The position numbers were made by a program, and so were the translations under genes. Shown in pieces: positions 41,288-48,892 of a DNA stretch of 64,000 nucleotides. Positions within the stretch are counted from its first letter, which is position 1, and each line of letters begins with the position of its first letter. This DNA comes from Alienimonas californiensis (GTDB lineage Bacteria > Planctomycetota > Planctomycetia > Planctomycetales > Planctomycetaceae), in the NCBI RefSeq assembly GCF_007743815.1, contig NZ_CP036265.1, forward strand, positions 5,091,823-5,155,822. Direction: 5' to 3'. Below the pieces are notes generated by a model, which saw only the letters and a program-made list of their open reading frames with translations, made no database searches and was not told the origin of the DNA.

Positions 41288-42601
41288 TCAGGACGGGGGA
41301 GACTGGCGGTCGGCTTGGGGAACGTAGGCGTCCAACTTCTGATCCGCGTAGGTGCGGGCCAGTTTGGCGAAGCGGATGCGGCCGTCGATGATCGGCACGC
41401 TGGGGTTGCCGTCGCCGATCAACGGGCGGGCGTACTTCAGGAACTCGTCCGTGACGTCGGTACCGTCCTCGCTGATCCAGTCCGCCGGGAAGTGCCGCTC
41501 GCTGTTGGCGACCTCCTTCAGCGGGGCCTTGTCGTACTTGACCGTGTAGTTCTCGCGGTCGGTCCGCAGGATCGTGCTCATGTAGCCGTGCTCCCCGGCG
41601 GCGGCCAACAGGGCGGCCTTCTCGCCGGCCCGGTAGCTCTCGGCGAGGTCCACGACGCTGGCGTGGAAGATGCTGTGCCGCTGGTCGGTCCCGGAGACGT
41701 TGCAGCGGGCGTTGCCCTTCACCGGCAGGCCCCGCTTGTTCACCTCGTTGGTGAGCATTTGGGCGACGGTGATCTTGGAACTGCTGAAGGTCGGGTGCCC
41801 GAAGCTGTCGCGGACGATGAACTCCTCGGGGATCTCCAGCCCCTCGATGCTCAGGCCCTCGCTGACCACCACGATCGCCCGGCCGTGCTCCTTGCAGGTC
41901 GCGGCGATCTGCTCGTGGATCTGGTCGATCGTGACCTTGCGCTCGGCCAGATAAATCAGCAGCGGCATCTCGCGGTGCGGGTCCGCCAGTCGGGCGGCGG
42001 CGGGGATGTAGCCGATCTTGCGGCCCATCGCCTGACAGATCAGCACCGGGTCCGCCGGCGAGGAGCCCATGTTCTCCTCGTTGACCTGCTGGATGTAGTT
42101 CGACCAGTACCGGGCCGTGCTGCCGTAGCCGGGGGTGTGGTCGATCAGCTTGAACTCGCTGTCGCCGACGTCGTTGTCGATCGTCTTCGGCCCGCCCAAC
42201 CCGCAGACGTCCAGGCCCCGCTCCCGGGCGAGGTTCGCCACCTTGTTGGCGGTGTCCATCGAGTCGTTGCCGCCGATGTACACGAAGTAACCCACGTTAT
42301 GGGCCTTAAAGACTTCGAGCACCCGGTCGAAGTCTTCGTTCTGCCAGTCCTTCAGCTTATAGCGGCAGGTGCCGATCGCCCCGGCGGCGGGGGTCGTGCC
42401 CAGCAGGGCGATCTCCTCGGGGGCCTGAGCCGTCAGGTCGATCAGTTCTTCCTTGAGGACCCCCTCGATGCCGTGGTGGCCGGCGTAGACCGTGCCGATC
42501 TCGTCCAGCAAACGGGCCGTCTCCACGACGCCGCGGACGGTGTTGTTGATGACGGCGGACGGGCCGCCGGACTGGGCGACGATCAGGTTCCGGGCGGGCA
42601 C
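41288..42601 (-). CDS. Phosphofructokinase, probably pyrophosphate-dependent
   Basis: The 437-residue product is a PFK-family enzyme acting on fructose 6-phosphate. The N-terminus is NLIVAQSGGPSAVINNT, the Mg/phosphoryl-donor loop is YIGGNDS (Asn112, Asp113), the catalytic loop is PKTIDND (140-144) and the sugar-phosphate site has MGRKIGY. Asp at the second position of GGxD and Lys before TIDND are features of PPi-using enzymes; ATP enzymes have Gly at both. The first Asp of the loop is Asn here, which is unusual. GTG start at 42601. Downstream are Uma2-like genes and gnd. A reversible PPi-PFK would fit the pentose-phosphate neighbour, which is inference. Confidence 0.85.
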   Translation of the reverse strand: MPARNLIVAQSGGPSAVINNTVRGVVETARLLDEIGTVYAGHHGIEGVLKEELIDLTAQAPEEIALLGTTPAAGAIGTCRYKLKDWQNEDFDRVLEVFKAHNVGYFVYIGGNDSMDTANKVANLARERGLDVCGLGGPKTIDNDVGDSEFKLIDHTPGYGSTARYWSNYIQQVNEENMGSSPADPVLICQAMGRKIGYIPAAARLADPHREMPLLIYLAERKVTIDQIHEQIAATCKEHGRAIVVVSEGLSIEGLEIPEEFIVRDSFGHPTFSSSKITVAQMLTNEVNKRGLPVKGNARCNVSGTDQRHSIFHASVVDLAESYRAGEKAALLAAAGEHGYMSTILRTDRENYTVKYDKAPLKEVANSERHFPADWISEDGTDVTDEFLKYARPLIGDGNPSVPIIDGRIRFAKLARTYADQKLDAYVPQADRQSPPS

Positions 42602-42689
42602 GGGCGATTCAGAGCGAGGGCGAGAACGACGGACGGACGACCGGCCGGCGATGCTACCGTGTGCGCCGCGTTCGCTCCACGGAGCGGAA

Positions 42690-42764
42690 GGCGAGCGGGG
42701 GGCGTGAGCCCCCCGTCTGTTTGCACGCCGCCGAGACTCAGGGGGCTAACGCCCCCCGCTCGCC
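42690..42764. repeat. REP-like palindrome B
   Basis: The arm 42690-42717 (GGCGAGCGGGGGGCGTGAGC..) and the inverse arm 42737-42764 pair with a few mismatches around a 20-nt spacer. It belongs to the family at 27941 and at the RAYT ends but is more diverged (GTGAG and GTTAG in place of GTCAG). It lies between two minus-strand genes and could terminate the upstream secretin-like gene. Confidence 0.8.
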
Positions 42765-42774
42765 GGCGAAATTG

Positions 42775-43758
42775 CTACGGAACGGTCGGGTGGAGGGTGA
42801 CCGTCGTCCCCTCCCACGAGAACGCGATCCCCGCCGGGGCGAACAGGGCGGTGAAGAACGTGTCGGCGTCGGCCTCCGTCACGTCGATCGACACCCGGGC
42901 GTCCAGATCCCCGCCGCCGGCCGCCAGCGCCCGGGGGTCGTATTCGAACCGCACCCCCGCGACTGCTTCCATCACCCGCTGCACGCTGGCCCCCTGCACC
43001 TTCAGGGTGAACGTCCGCCGGTCCAGCGGGACGCCCCCGCCCTCCCCCACGGCGGTCTTGGCAGCGAAGGAGGTCAGCGGCGGCGCCGGCTCCGCGGCGA
43101 ACCCCTCCGGCAGAGGTTCGATCGTGACTCCGGTGCGGTCTTCCGACCAGACGAACGTCAGATCGAACGGGGCGAGGACGGCGGCCAGCGTCGTCGGGAT
43201 GTCCGCCGCGGGCAGGCGGCCGGCGGGCCAGAGGTCGTGCGGGACGGCGTCCGGGTTCGTGATCGTCAGCGACGCCTGAGCGGCGACGTCTTCCAGAAGC
43301 GCCCGCGGCGTCGTCAGGTCGTCCCACCTCACATCGCGCTCTTCCAGCGCCCGTTCACGCGGCGCCCGGCGGACGCCGCGGGTCGGTTCCAGTTCCGTCC
43401 GGCGGGCCGCGGCGATCGCTAACGCCGCCGCGCAGGTCTCCGGCGAGGCGACGTAGACCGCCCCGCCCAACGCCACCGCGGCGGCGTTCCCCTGCCCCGC
43501 GGCGTCGGCCAGCGCCTCGGCGACCGTCAGGTTCTCCGCGTCCAGCGTGACGGGCGTGGTGGGGTCGAGGCCTCGCACGAACGCCAACGCCGCCCCGTTC
43601 GTCTCCGCCAACCGGCTGACCGCCCGCCGCAACGGCACGTCGTCAAACCGCACTCCCGGCAGAACCTTCGCCAACACATCCGGCAGCGGGGTCGGCTCCG
43701 CCGCCGGCGGTTGAGCGAAGACGGCGGCCAGGAGGGCGAGCGTTACGGCGACGTTCAC
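42775..43758 (-). CDS. Secreted protein with secretin/TonB-like short N-terminal domains
   Basis: The 327-residue product has a signal (VAVTLALLAAVFAQPP) and repeated small alpha/beta modules such as VRFDDVPLRRAVSRLAETNGAAL and LTVAEALADAAGQ. These resemble the STN/secretin N-domain (DUF4974-like) pattern of periplasmic envelope proteins. Similar modules recur at about residues 135-185 and 225-320. No secretin pore domain is present. The GTG at 43758 overlaps the stop of the membrane-protein gene upstream (GTGA), so both are coupled. Probably periplasmic; partner unknown. Confidence 0.6.
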   Translation of the reverse strand: MNVAVTLALLAAVFAQPPAAEPTPLPDVLAKVLPGVRFDDVPLRRAVSRLAETNGAALAFVRGLDPTTPVTLDAENLTVAEALADAAGQGNAAAVALGGAVYVASPETCAAALAIAAARRTELEPTRGVRRAPRERALEERDVRWDDLTTPRALLEDVAAQASLTITNPDAVPHDLWPAGRLPAADIPTTLAAVLAPFDLTFVWSEDRTGVTIEPLPEGFAAEPAPPLTSFAAKTAVGEGGGVPLDRRTFTLKVQGASVQRVMEAVAGVRFEYDPRALAAGGGDLDARVSIDVTEADADTFFTALFAPAGIAFSWEGTTVTLHPTVP

Positions 43759-44162
43759 AGCGGGCCGATCTGATTGGGGAACGCCACGACCGCCGCCACC
43801 CCGTAGGCGGCCGTCGGCAGCAGGCCTCCGAGGACCAGCGCCCACCGCACCGACCGATGCCGCAGTCCGAGCCGGTCAAGAACGCACTCGGCGAGCGGCC
43901 CGGCGAAATAGGCGACGTTCACCAGCAACACCCCGGCGAAGCAGTTCCCCCAGAAGGCGGGGGCGGCGTAGGTCTCCGGCCCGCTCAGCAGCGCGACCGG
44001 GCTGCACACCGCGGCGAGGACGAGGTTGAACGCGATTCGCAGCCGTTCCCAACCGAGGAAGATCGCCTTGGCGTCCGCCCGGTCGAAGGCGGCGGGTTGA
44101 TCGGGCGGGGCGATTGCGGCGGCGGACGCCGCGGGGTCGAGTTCGGTCGCGACGGGGGACAT
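43755..44162 (-). CDS. Small polytopic membrane protein
   Basis: The 135-residue product has a polar N-terminus (1-35) and three or four hydrophobic helices (about 45-65, 72-92, 105-130). No motif is recognised. It starts at ATG 44162, only 74 bp from and divergent to the Hsp70-like gene, and its TGA overlaps the GTG of the secretin-like gene. The pair is probably an envelope unit, but nothing points to its function. Confidence 0.65.
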   Translation of the reverse strand: MSPVATELDPAASAAAIAPPDQPAAFDRADAKAIFLGWERLRIAFNLVLAAVCSPVALLSGPETYAAPAFWGNCFAGVLLVNVAYFAGPLAECVLDRLGLRHRSVRWALVLGGLLPTAAYGVAAVVAFPNQIGPL

Positions 44163-44235
44163 GCGAAATCGGCGGCGAACGGATCGGAACCCGTTTAGCA
44201 TATCGTCGCCCGTGCCCCGTTCCCGCCCCGCCTCC

Positions 44236-46107
44236 ATGCCCGCCGCCGGTTCCGACGCCGCCCAGTCCGCCCCGGAGTCGAACCAGCGGGTTCGCCGCAT
44301 CGGCATCGACCTGGGGACGACGTTCAGTTCGCTGGCGGCGCTGGATCGGCACGGCAACCCGGTCAGCGTCCCCAACGCCGCGGGGGAACTCGCCACGCCG
44401 TCGGTCGTGCTGTTCGAGCCGGACGGCAAGGCGGTCGTCGGCACCGAAGCCGCCCGCCGGGCGATCTCCGCGGGGAATCGCGTCGTGCAGCAGGCCAAGC
44501 GGTTTCTCTCCGACCCGGAGAAAAGCTGGGACGTCGGCGGCCGCTCCGTCAGCCCGACCGAGGTCAGCGCCCTGATCCTGCGGGACCTGCTGCGGTCGGC
44601 ACGGACCCGGTTCGGGGCGATTGAGGAGGCGGTCGTCACCGTGCCGGTGCAGTTCGGCGACGCCGAGCGCCGCCGCACCGTCGTCGCGGCGAAGTCCGCG
44701 GGGCTGCAGCGGGTCACGCTGATCGACGAGCCGGTCGCCGCGGCCCTCTGTCACATCCTCGCCGGCAGCGACGCCGAAGAGGGCGGGCTGTGGTTCACGG
44801 AACTCGCCGCGGAAACGACCGTGCTGGTGTTCGACCTCGGCGGCGGCACGCTGGATCTGGCGGTGGTCGAGTACGGGGCGAACGGCGTGAAGGTGAAGGC
44901 CGCCGGGGGCGATCCGGAACTGGGCGGCGTCGACTTCACCGCCGCGATCGCCGACGCCCTCGCCGGCCAGTTCGCCCGGGAGAACGCGGGCCTCGGCCCG
45001 TTGGCCGACCCCCGCAACGACCCCGACAGCGAACAGGCTTTGCTGAACGAGGCCGAGGAGGTGAAACGCTCGCTCTCCGTGCGGGAGGCGACGCAGATCA
45101 ACATCGTCCACGCCGGCCGCCGCAGGAGCTACAAGGTCGAACGCGGCCAGTTCGAGGCCCTCACCGCGCACCTCGTCGCCCGGGCGGAGAAGCGGGTCAC
45201 GGAACTGATCCGGGAGCACACCAAGGGCTGGGGCCAGATCGACGCGGTGCTGCTGACCGGCGGTTCGACCCGCATCCCCGCCGTCCGGGCGATGCTGAAA
45301 CGGCTCGCCGGCACCACGCCCAGCACGGAGCTGTCGCCGGATCAGTCCGTCGCCCACGGCGCCTGCCTGTACGCCGGCCTGCTGAGCCGGGACGAATCCT
45401 TCGCCAAGAATCTGCTCGGCGATCGGGCCGATACCGGCGAATGGCGGGACAAGCTCTCCCGGGCCCTGCCCGCCCAGCGGACGGGCCGCGGACTGGGCAT
45501 CCTCGTGCGGGAGGTCGGCACCAACGCCCACGTGCCGCACTACCTCATCCCGCCGAACAGCACGCTGCCGGCTTCCGCGACGCAGGCCTACGGCACCGTC
45601 CGCCCCGGTCAGCGGCGGGTGCGAATCCGCGTCGTGCAGGCCGGCCCCACGCCGGACGCCCCGCCGACGGAGTTGGGCGACTGCATCGTCGAACCCCTGC
45701 CGGAGGGGCTGCCGGAGAACGCCGCGATCGCGGTGACGCTCTCGCTGGACGCCAGCGGGCTGGTGCACACCACCGCCGTGGAGCAGACCGGCGGGGTGCG
45801 GGCGGAGACGAAGATCGTGCCGAACGCCCGTCGGGCCGCGCCCGCCCCGCCCCCGGCGACGCCCGCCGTCGACGACGACCCGGTTTCAATCAAACTCCCG
45901 CCCAAACCCGGAACGGAACCGGCGAAGCAGCCGGTGAAGGAGTCGTCGGCGGAGAAGCCGACGAAGGTCAACGCCTCCGGGGCCGCCCCGCCGCCGCCCG
46001 CCCCCGGCCGCACCGGCAAAGAGGCCGTGGAGGGCGAATCGGAGTTCTGGAACATCGTCGCCCCCGAGGTGAAGAAGCAGCGCCGCCGCCGACAGACGCG
46101 TTCCTGA
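44236..46107 (+). CDS. Hsp70/DnaK-like ATPase with reduced substrate-binding domain
   Basis: The 623-residue product has a complete actin-fold ATPase: GIDLGTTFSSLA (23-34), VTVPVQFGDAERRRT, FDLGGGTLDLAV and LLTGGSTRIPAV. The ATPase ends near residue 390. A short beta-sandwich-like region follows (about 440-530; NAHVPHYLIPPNSTLP, then RVRIRVVQAG), and then a Pro/Lys-rich tail ending in KKQRRRRQTRS. The alpha-helical lid of DnaK is missing. It is not the main DnaK; such shortened Hsp70s are common in planctomycetes. Start is ATG 44236. grpE and dnaJ are not adjacent. Client unknown. Confidence 0.85.
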   Translation: MPAAGSDAAQSAPESNQRVRRIGIDLGTTFSSLAALDRHGNPVSVPNAAGELATPSVVLFEPDGKAVVGTEAARRAISAGNRVVQQAKRFLSDPEKSWDVGGRSVSPTEVSALILRDLLRSARTRFGAIEEAVVTVPVQFGDAERRRTVVAAKSAGLQRVTLIDEPVAAALCHILAGSDAEEGGLWFTELAAETTVLVFDLGGGTLDLAVVEYGANGVKVKAAGGDPELGGVDFTAAIADALAGQFARENAGLGPLADPRNDPDSEQALLNEAEEVKRSLSVREATQINIVHAGRRRSYKVERGQFEALTAHLVARAEKRVTELIREHTKGWGQIDAVLLTGGSTRIPAVRAMLKRLAGTTPSTELSPDQSVAHGACLYAGLLSRDESFAKNLLGDRADTGEWRDKLSRALPAQRTGRGLGILVREVGTNAHVPHYLIPPNSTLPASATQAYGTVRPGQRRVRIRVVQAGPTPDAPPTELGDCIVEPLPEGLPENAAIAVTLSLDASGLVHTTAVEQTGGVRAETKIVPNARRAAPAPPPATPAVDDDPVSIKLPPKPGTEPAKQPVKESSAEKPTKVNASGAAPPPPAPGRTGKEAVEGESEFWNIVAPEVKKQRRRRQTRS

Positions 46108-46118
46108 TCCGGCGCAAA

Positions 46119-46150
46119 ACATAACGCCGAGGCCCCGCGGGGCCTCGGCG
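46119..46150. terminator. Perfect 16-bp palindrome between convergent hsp70-like and rho genes
   Basis: TAACGCCGAGGCCCC (46119-46133) plus its exact inverse to 46150 forms a 32-nt perfect palindrome. On the minus strand it is followed by TGTTTTGC, giving a good intrinsic terminator for rho. On the plus strand there is no T-run, so it would stop hsp70 transcripts less well. Confidence 0.85.
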
Positions 46151-46176
46151 TTACGACGCTTGTCGAGGGAAGCGAC

Positions 46177-48045
46177 TTACATCACCTGCAACACGCGTTG
46201 CAGGAACTCCTCGTTCGTTTCGAACTTCTGAATCGTCCGCGACAGGTCTTCCATCGCCTGCGTGCTGGGCAGGGAGATCAGGCTGCGGCGGAGCCGGTTG
46301 ACGCTCTCGTGCGTCTCCCGGTCCAGCAGCAGTTCCTCGCGGCGCGTGGAGGACTGCGGGATGTCGATCGCCGGGAAGATCCGGCGGTCAGCCAGGGAGC
46401 GGGAAAGGACCAGCTCCATGTTGCCGGTCCCCTTGAACTCCTGGAAAATCACGTCGTCGCCGCGGCTGCCGGTTTCGACCAGCACCGTGCCGACGACCGT
46501 GACGCTGCCGCCCTCCTCGAACTTCCGGGCGGTGCCGAACAGCTTCTTGGGGATGTCCAGCGCCTTGATGTCGATGCCGCCCTGCGTGACGCGGCCGCTG
46601 TTCGTCCACTTGTTGAACGCCCGGGCCAGCCGGGTGATGGAGTCCAGCAGGACGACCACGTCCTTACCTTCTTCCGCCATCCGCTTGGCCCGCTCAATCA
46701 CGAGTTGGGAGACGCGGATGTGGCTTTCGACGTCGTGGTCCAGGCTGCTGGCGATGACCTCGCCGTGGACCGACCGCTGCATCTCCGTGACCTCTTCGGG
46801 CCGCTCGTCGATCAGCAGGACGATGAGGTGCACCTCCGGGTGATTCGTGGCGATGCTGTCGGCCATTTCCCGCAGCAGGACGGTTTTGCCGCTGCGGGGC
46901 GGGGCGACGATCAGCGCCCGCTGACCCTTGCCCAGCGGGGTGAGCAGGTCCATCACGCGGGTGGAAACGACGTGCTGCCCGGTTTCGAGCACGATCTGCT
47001 CGGTCGGATTGACCGGGGTGAGCGTATCAAACTTCGGGACGTCGTCGTATTCCTCCGGCCGAACGCCGTCGACGGCGTTAATGAGCTTCAGCCGCGGTCC
47101 CTGCCCGCGGTTGCCGGGGCCGATCTCGCCGTCGATCTGGACCCCTTCCCGCAGGCGGAAGCGGTCGACCAGGGCGCCGGAGACGAAGGGGTCGGACTCC
47201 TGGGCGACGTAGTTGTTGGCGGCCTCCCGCAGGAAGCCGTAGCCCTTGGGGTGCATCTCCAGCACGCCGTTGACGGGCTCGCCGCCGCCCTTCTGCGGGG
47301 GCGGCTTGACGGCACTGCGGGGAGCCGGGGCGGGCGGAGCCTCGGCGGCGCCCTTCTTGCCGCGGCGACCGCGACGGGACTTCTTACCGTTCCCGGCGCC
47401 GACCGCCGAAACGTTCTTCGATTCCAGCGTCTCGGCCAGCTTTTCCGCGGCGAGGCTCTTGGCGACCGACGGCGGCAACCGCACGCCGTATTCGTCGCCG
47501 ATCACGGACCGGCGGGGCTTCAACACCGCCGCGGCGGACGGGTTGATCGGCACCGGCGGGGCGTCGTCGTCGTTGCCGAAGTCGAACTCGGACAGGTCGA
47601 TTTCGTCCTCCGCCGGCTCTGCCTTCTTCTTCGCCCGGCTGCGCTTGGGGGCGACCTTCTTCGTCTCCGACTTCTTGGCGGTCGTCTTCTTGGCGGCGGA
47701 GCGACGGCGGGCGGGGGTCTTCTTCTCCCCGTCCTCGTTCTCGCCCGGGGCCGCGTCGTCGCCGGCCTGCTCGGCCGCGGCGTCGTCCGCTTCGGACTTT
47801 CGAGTCTTGCGGCGGGTCGCCTTGCGGCGGGGCTTGGGTTCGGGTTCGTCGGCGAGACCGGACCCGAAGCCGTCTGCGTCTGCGTCGTCCATGGCCTCGG
47901 CGGAGTTGAGGGGTTCGCTGACGGAGTCGTCGTTGCGGCGAGCGGAGCGGGACCGCCGACGGGCGGCGCCGCGGCGGGTCGCGGGGGCGTCGGGGTCGGC
48001 GGCGATGTCCGTCTCCTGGGAGACGGCGGCGGTGGCGGACGGCAT
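46177..48045 (-). CDS. rho: Transcription termination factor Rho with large N-terminal insertion
   Basis: A 622-residue hexameric RNA helicase. The conserved part begins near residue 240: the cold-shock-like RNA-binding domain (NGVLEMHPKGYGFLREA, later FVSGALVDRFRLREG) and the ATPase with Walker A APPRSGKT, Walker B VVVLLDSITRLARAFN and the Q-loop TQGGIDIKALDIPKKLFGTARK. Rho is usually about 420 residues. The extra 200 residues are alternating basic (RRRSRSARR, KKTTAKKSETKK) and acidic runs, predicted disordered, in the place where several high-GC phyla carry inserts. The ATG at 48045 is the first good start. A promoter at 48670-48697 gives a leader of about 620 nt. Confidence 0.95.
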   Translation of the reverse strand: MPSATAAVSQETDIAADPDAPATRRGAARRRSRSARRNDDSVSEPLNSAEAMDDADADGFGSGLADEPEPKPRRKATRRKTRKSEADDAAAEQAGDDAAPGENEDGEKKTPARRRSAAKKTTAKKSETKKVAPKRSRAKKKAEPAEDEIDLSEFDFGNDDDAPPVPINPSAAAVLKPRRSVIGDEYGVRLPPSVAKSLAAEKLAETLESKNVSAVGAGNGKKSRRGRRGKKGAAEAPPAPAPRSAVKPPPQKGGGEPVNGVLEMHPKGYGFLREAANNYVAQESDPFVSGALVDRFRLREGVQIDGEIGPGNRGQGPRLKLINAVDGVRPEEYDDVPKFDTLTPVNPTEQIVLETGQHVVSTRVMDLLTPLGKGQRALIVAPPRSGKTVLLREMADSIATNHPEVHLIVLLIDERPEEVTEMQRSVHGEVIASSLDHDVESHIRVSQLVIERAKRMAEEGKDVVVLLDSITRLARAFNKWTNSGRVTQGGIDIKALDIPKKLFGTARKFEEGGSVTVVGTVLVETGSRGDDVIFQEFKGTGNMELVLSRSLADRRIFPAIDIPQSSTRREELLLDRETHESVNRLRRSLISLPSTQAMEDLSRTIQKFETNEEFLQRVLQVM

Positions 48046-48664
48046 AGGGCCGAGATTCCTCACACGATCAAATAGAAACAGAAATTCGGCGTCGGCGCGC
48101 CGACGTCGCCCGAAGACGACGCCGCGGGCCGGCCAGCACGGCCGACCGGCAAGAACAGAGACCAACCGGGCCGAACGGCCCGAGCGATGACGGCGGCGAA
48201 CAGGGCGAAACTCCCGGACGCCCGGAGCCGCGGAACTCGCGGCGACCGTACGAGGTCACCGCGAACGCCGCCCCGGGAGGGACGCGGGGCAGCCGATCGG
48301 GCCGAACCCCCGCCCGCCGAAGCGGATCGGGAACAGGACGGCGCAGGCCGGATGCTGATGCAGAACGGGCACCCCGAAGCCCGCCCGACGCTCTCGCCCG
48401 CAACGAAGAGGGTCGCGATCCGCGACGCTCGGGGCGGGGAGGGCTTGGCCGGCCGTCCGCGCTACCTGACGAACCCGACGTTCCCGGAGGAACTCCCGGT
48501 TCCTGAAAGAACCGGGGCGTCCTGTCGAACGTAACAGGCCGGGATCCGTCGACGCCGACGAAAAAAACCAGGCCGGTCAGGGCGGGGAGAGAGGCCGACG
48601 GGCTGAACCCGGGGCAGCGGTCGGGAGAAACGGGAACCCTCCGACGGCCCCGAGGCCCGACCTG
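48046..48664 (-). other. Long 5' leader of rho (about 620 nt), no gene inside
   Basis: The stretch 48046-48892 has no protein-like frame on either strand; a 115-codon plus-strand frame at 48187 is low-complexity shadow. On the minus strand the leader contains CCCCGGTTCTTTCAGGAACCGGG (a stem at 48498-48519) and a T7 run near 48561-48567. These features could be structures for autoregulation. Rho is autoregulated through its leader in other bacteria; here this is inference. Confidence 0.5.
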
Positions 48665-48669
48665 CGGGA

Positions 48670-48697
48670 ATCCTAGCCATCGACGCCGCTGTGTCAA
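48670..48697 (-). promoter_or_regulatory. Strong sigma-70-like promoter reading towards rho
   Basis: On the minus strand a perfect TTGACA (48697-48692) is followed by 16 bp and TAGGAT (48675-48670). The region is clear of genes and the nearest downstream gene is rho. Confidence 0.65.
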
Positions 48698-48892
48698 TCG
48701 CGGTCCCGGCTCTCCGCCGAAGCTGCGGCGATTCCCCGAGCCCACGGCGTCACGATCCACCCGGACCGCTCGACCGTGCCCCGCCGCCGCGACCGGGCGA
48801 CATGGCGAACGCCGCCGCGGCGGCGGTAGGTTGCCGGCCTCGCTCGCCCGCCAAACACGCCCTTCCCGCATCCCGCTTCCCCGCCCTGCCCG

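Noticed and set aside
48187-48534. 115-codon plus-strand frame in the rho leader
   Set aside because: Low-complexity Arg/Pro/Ala sequence with no Shine-Dalgarno; the leader has no conserved-looking protein on either strand.
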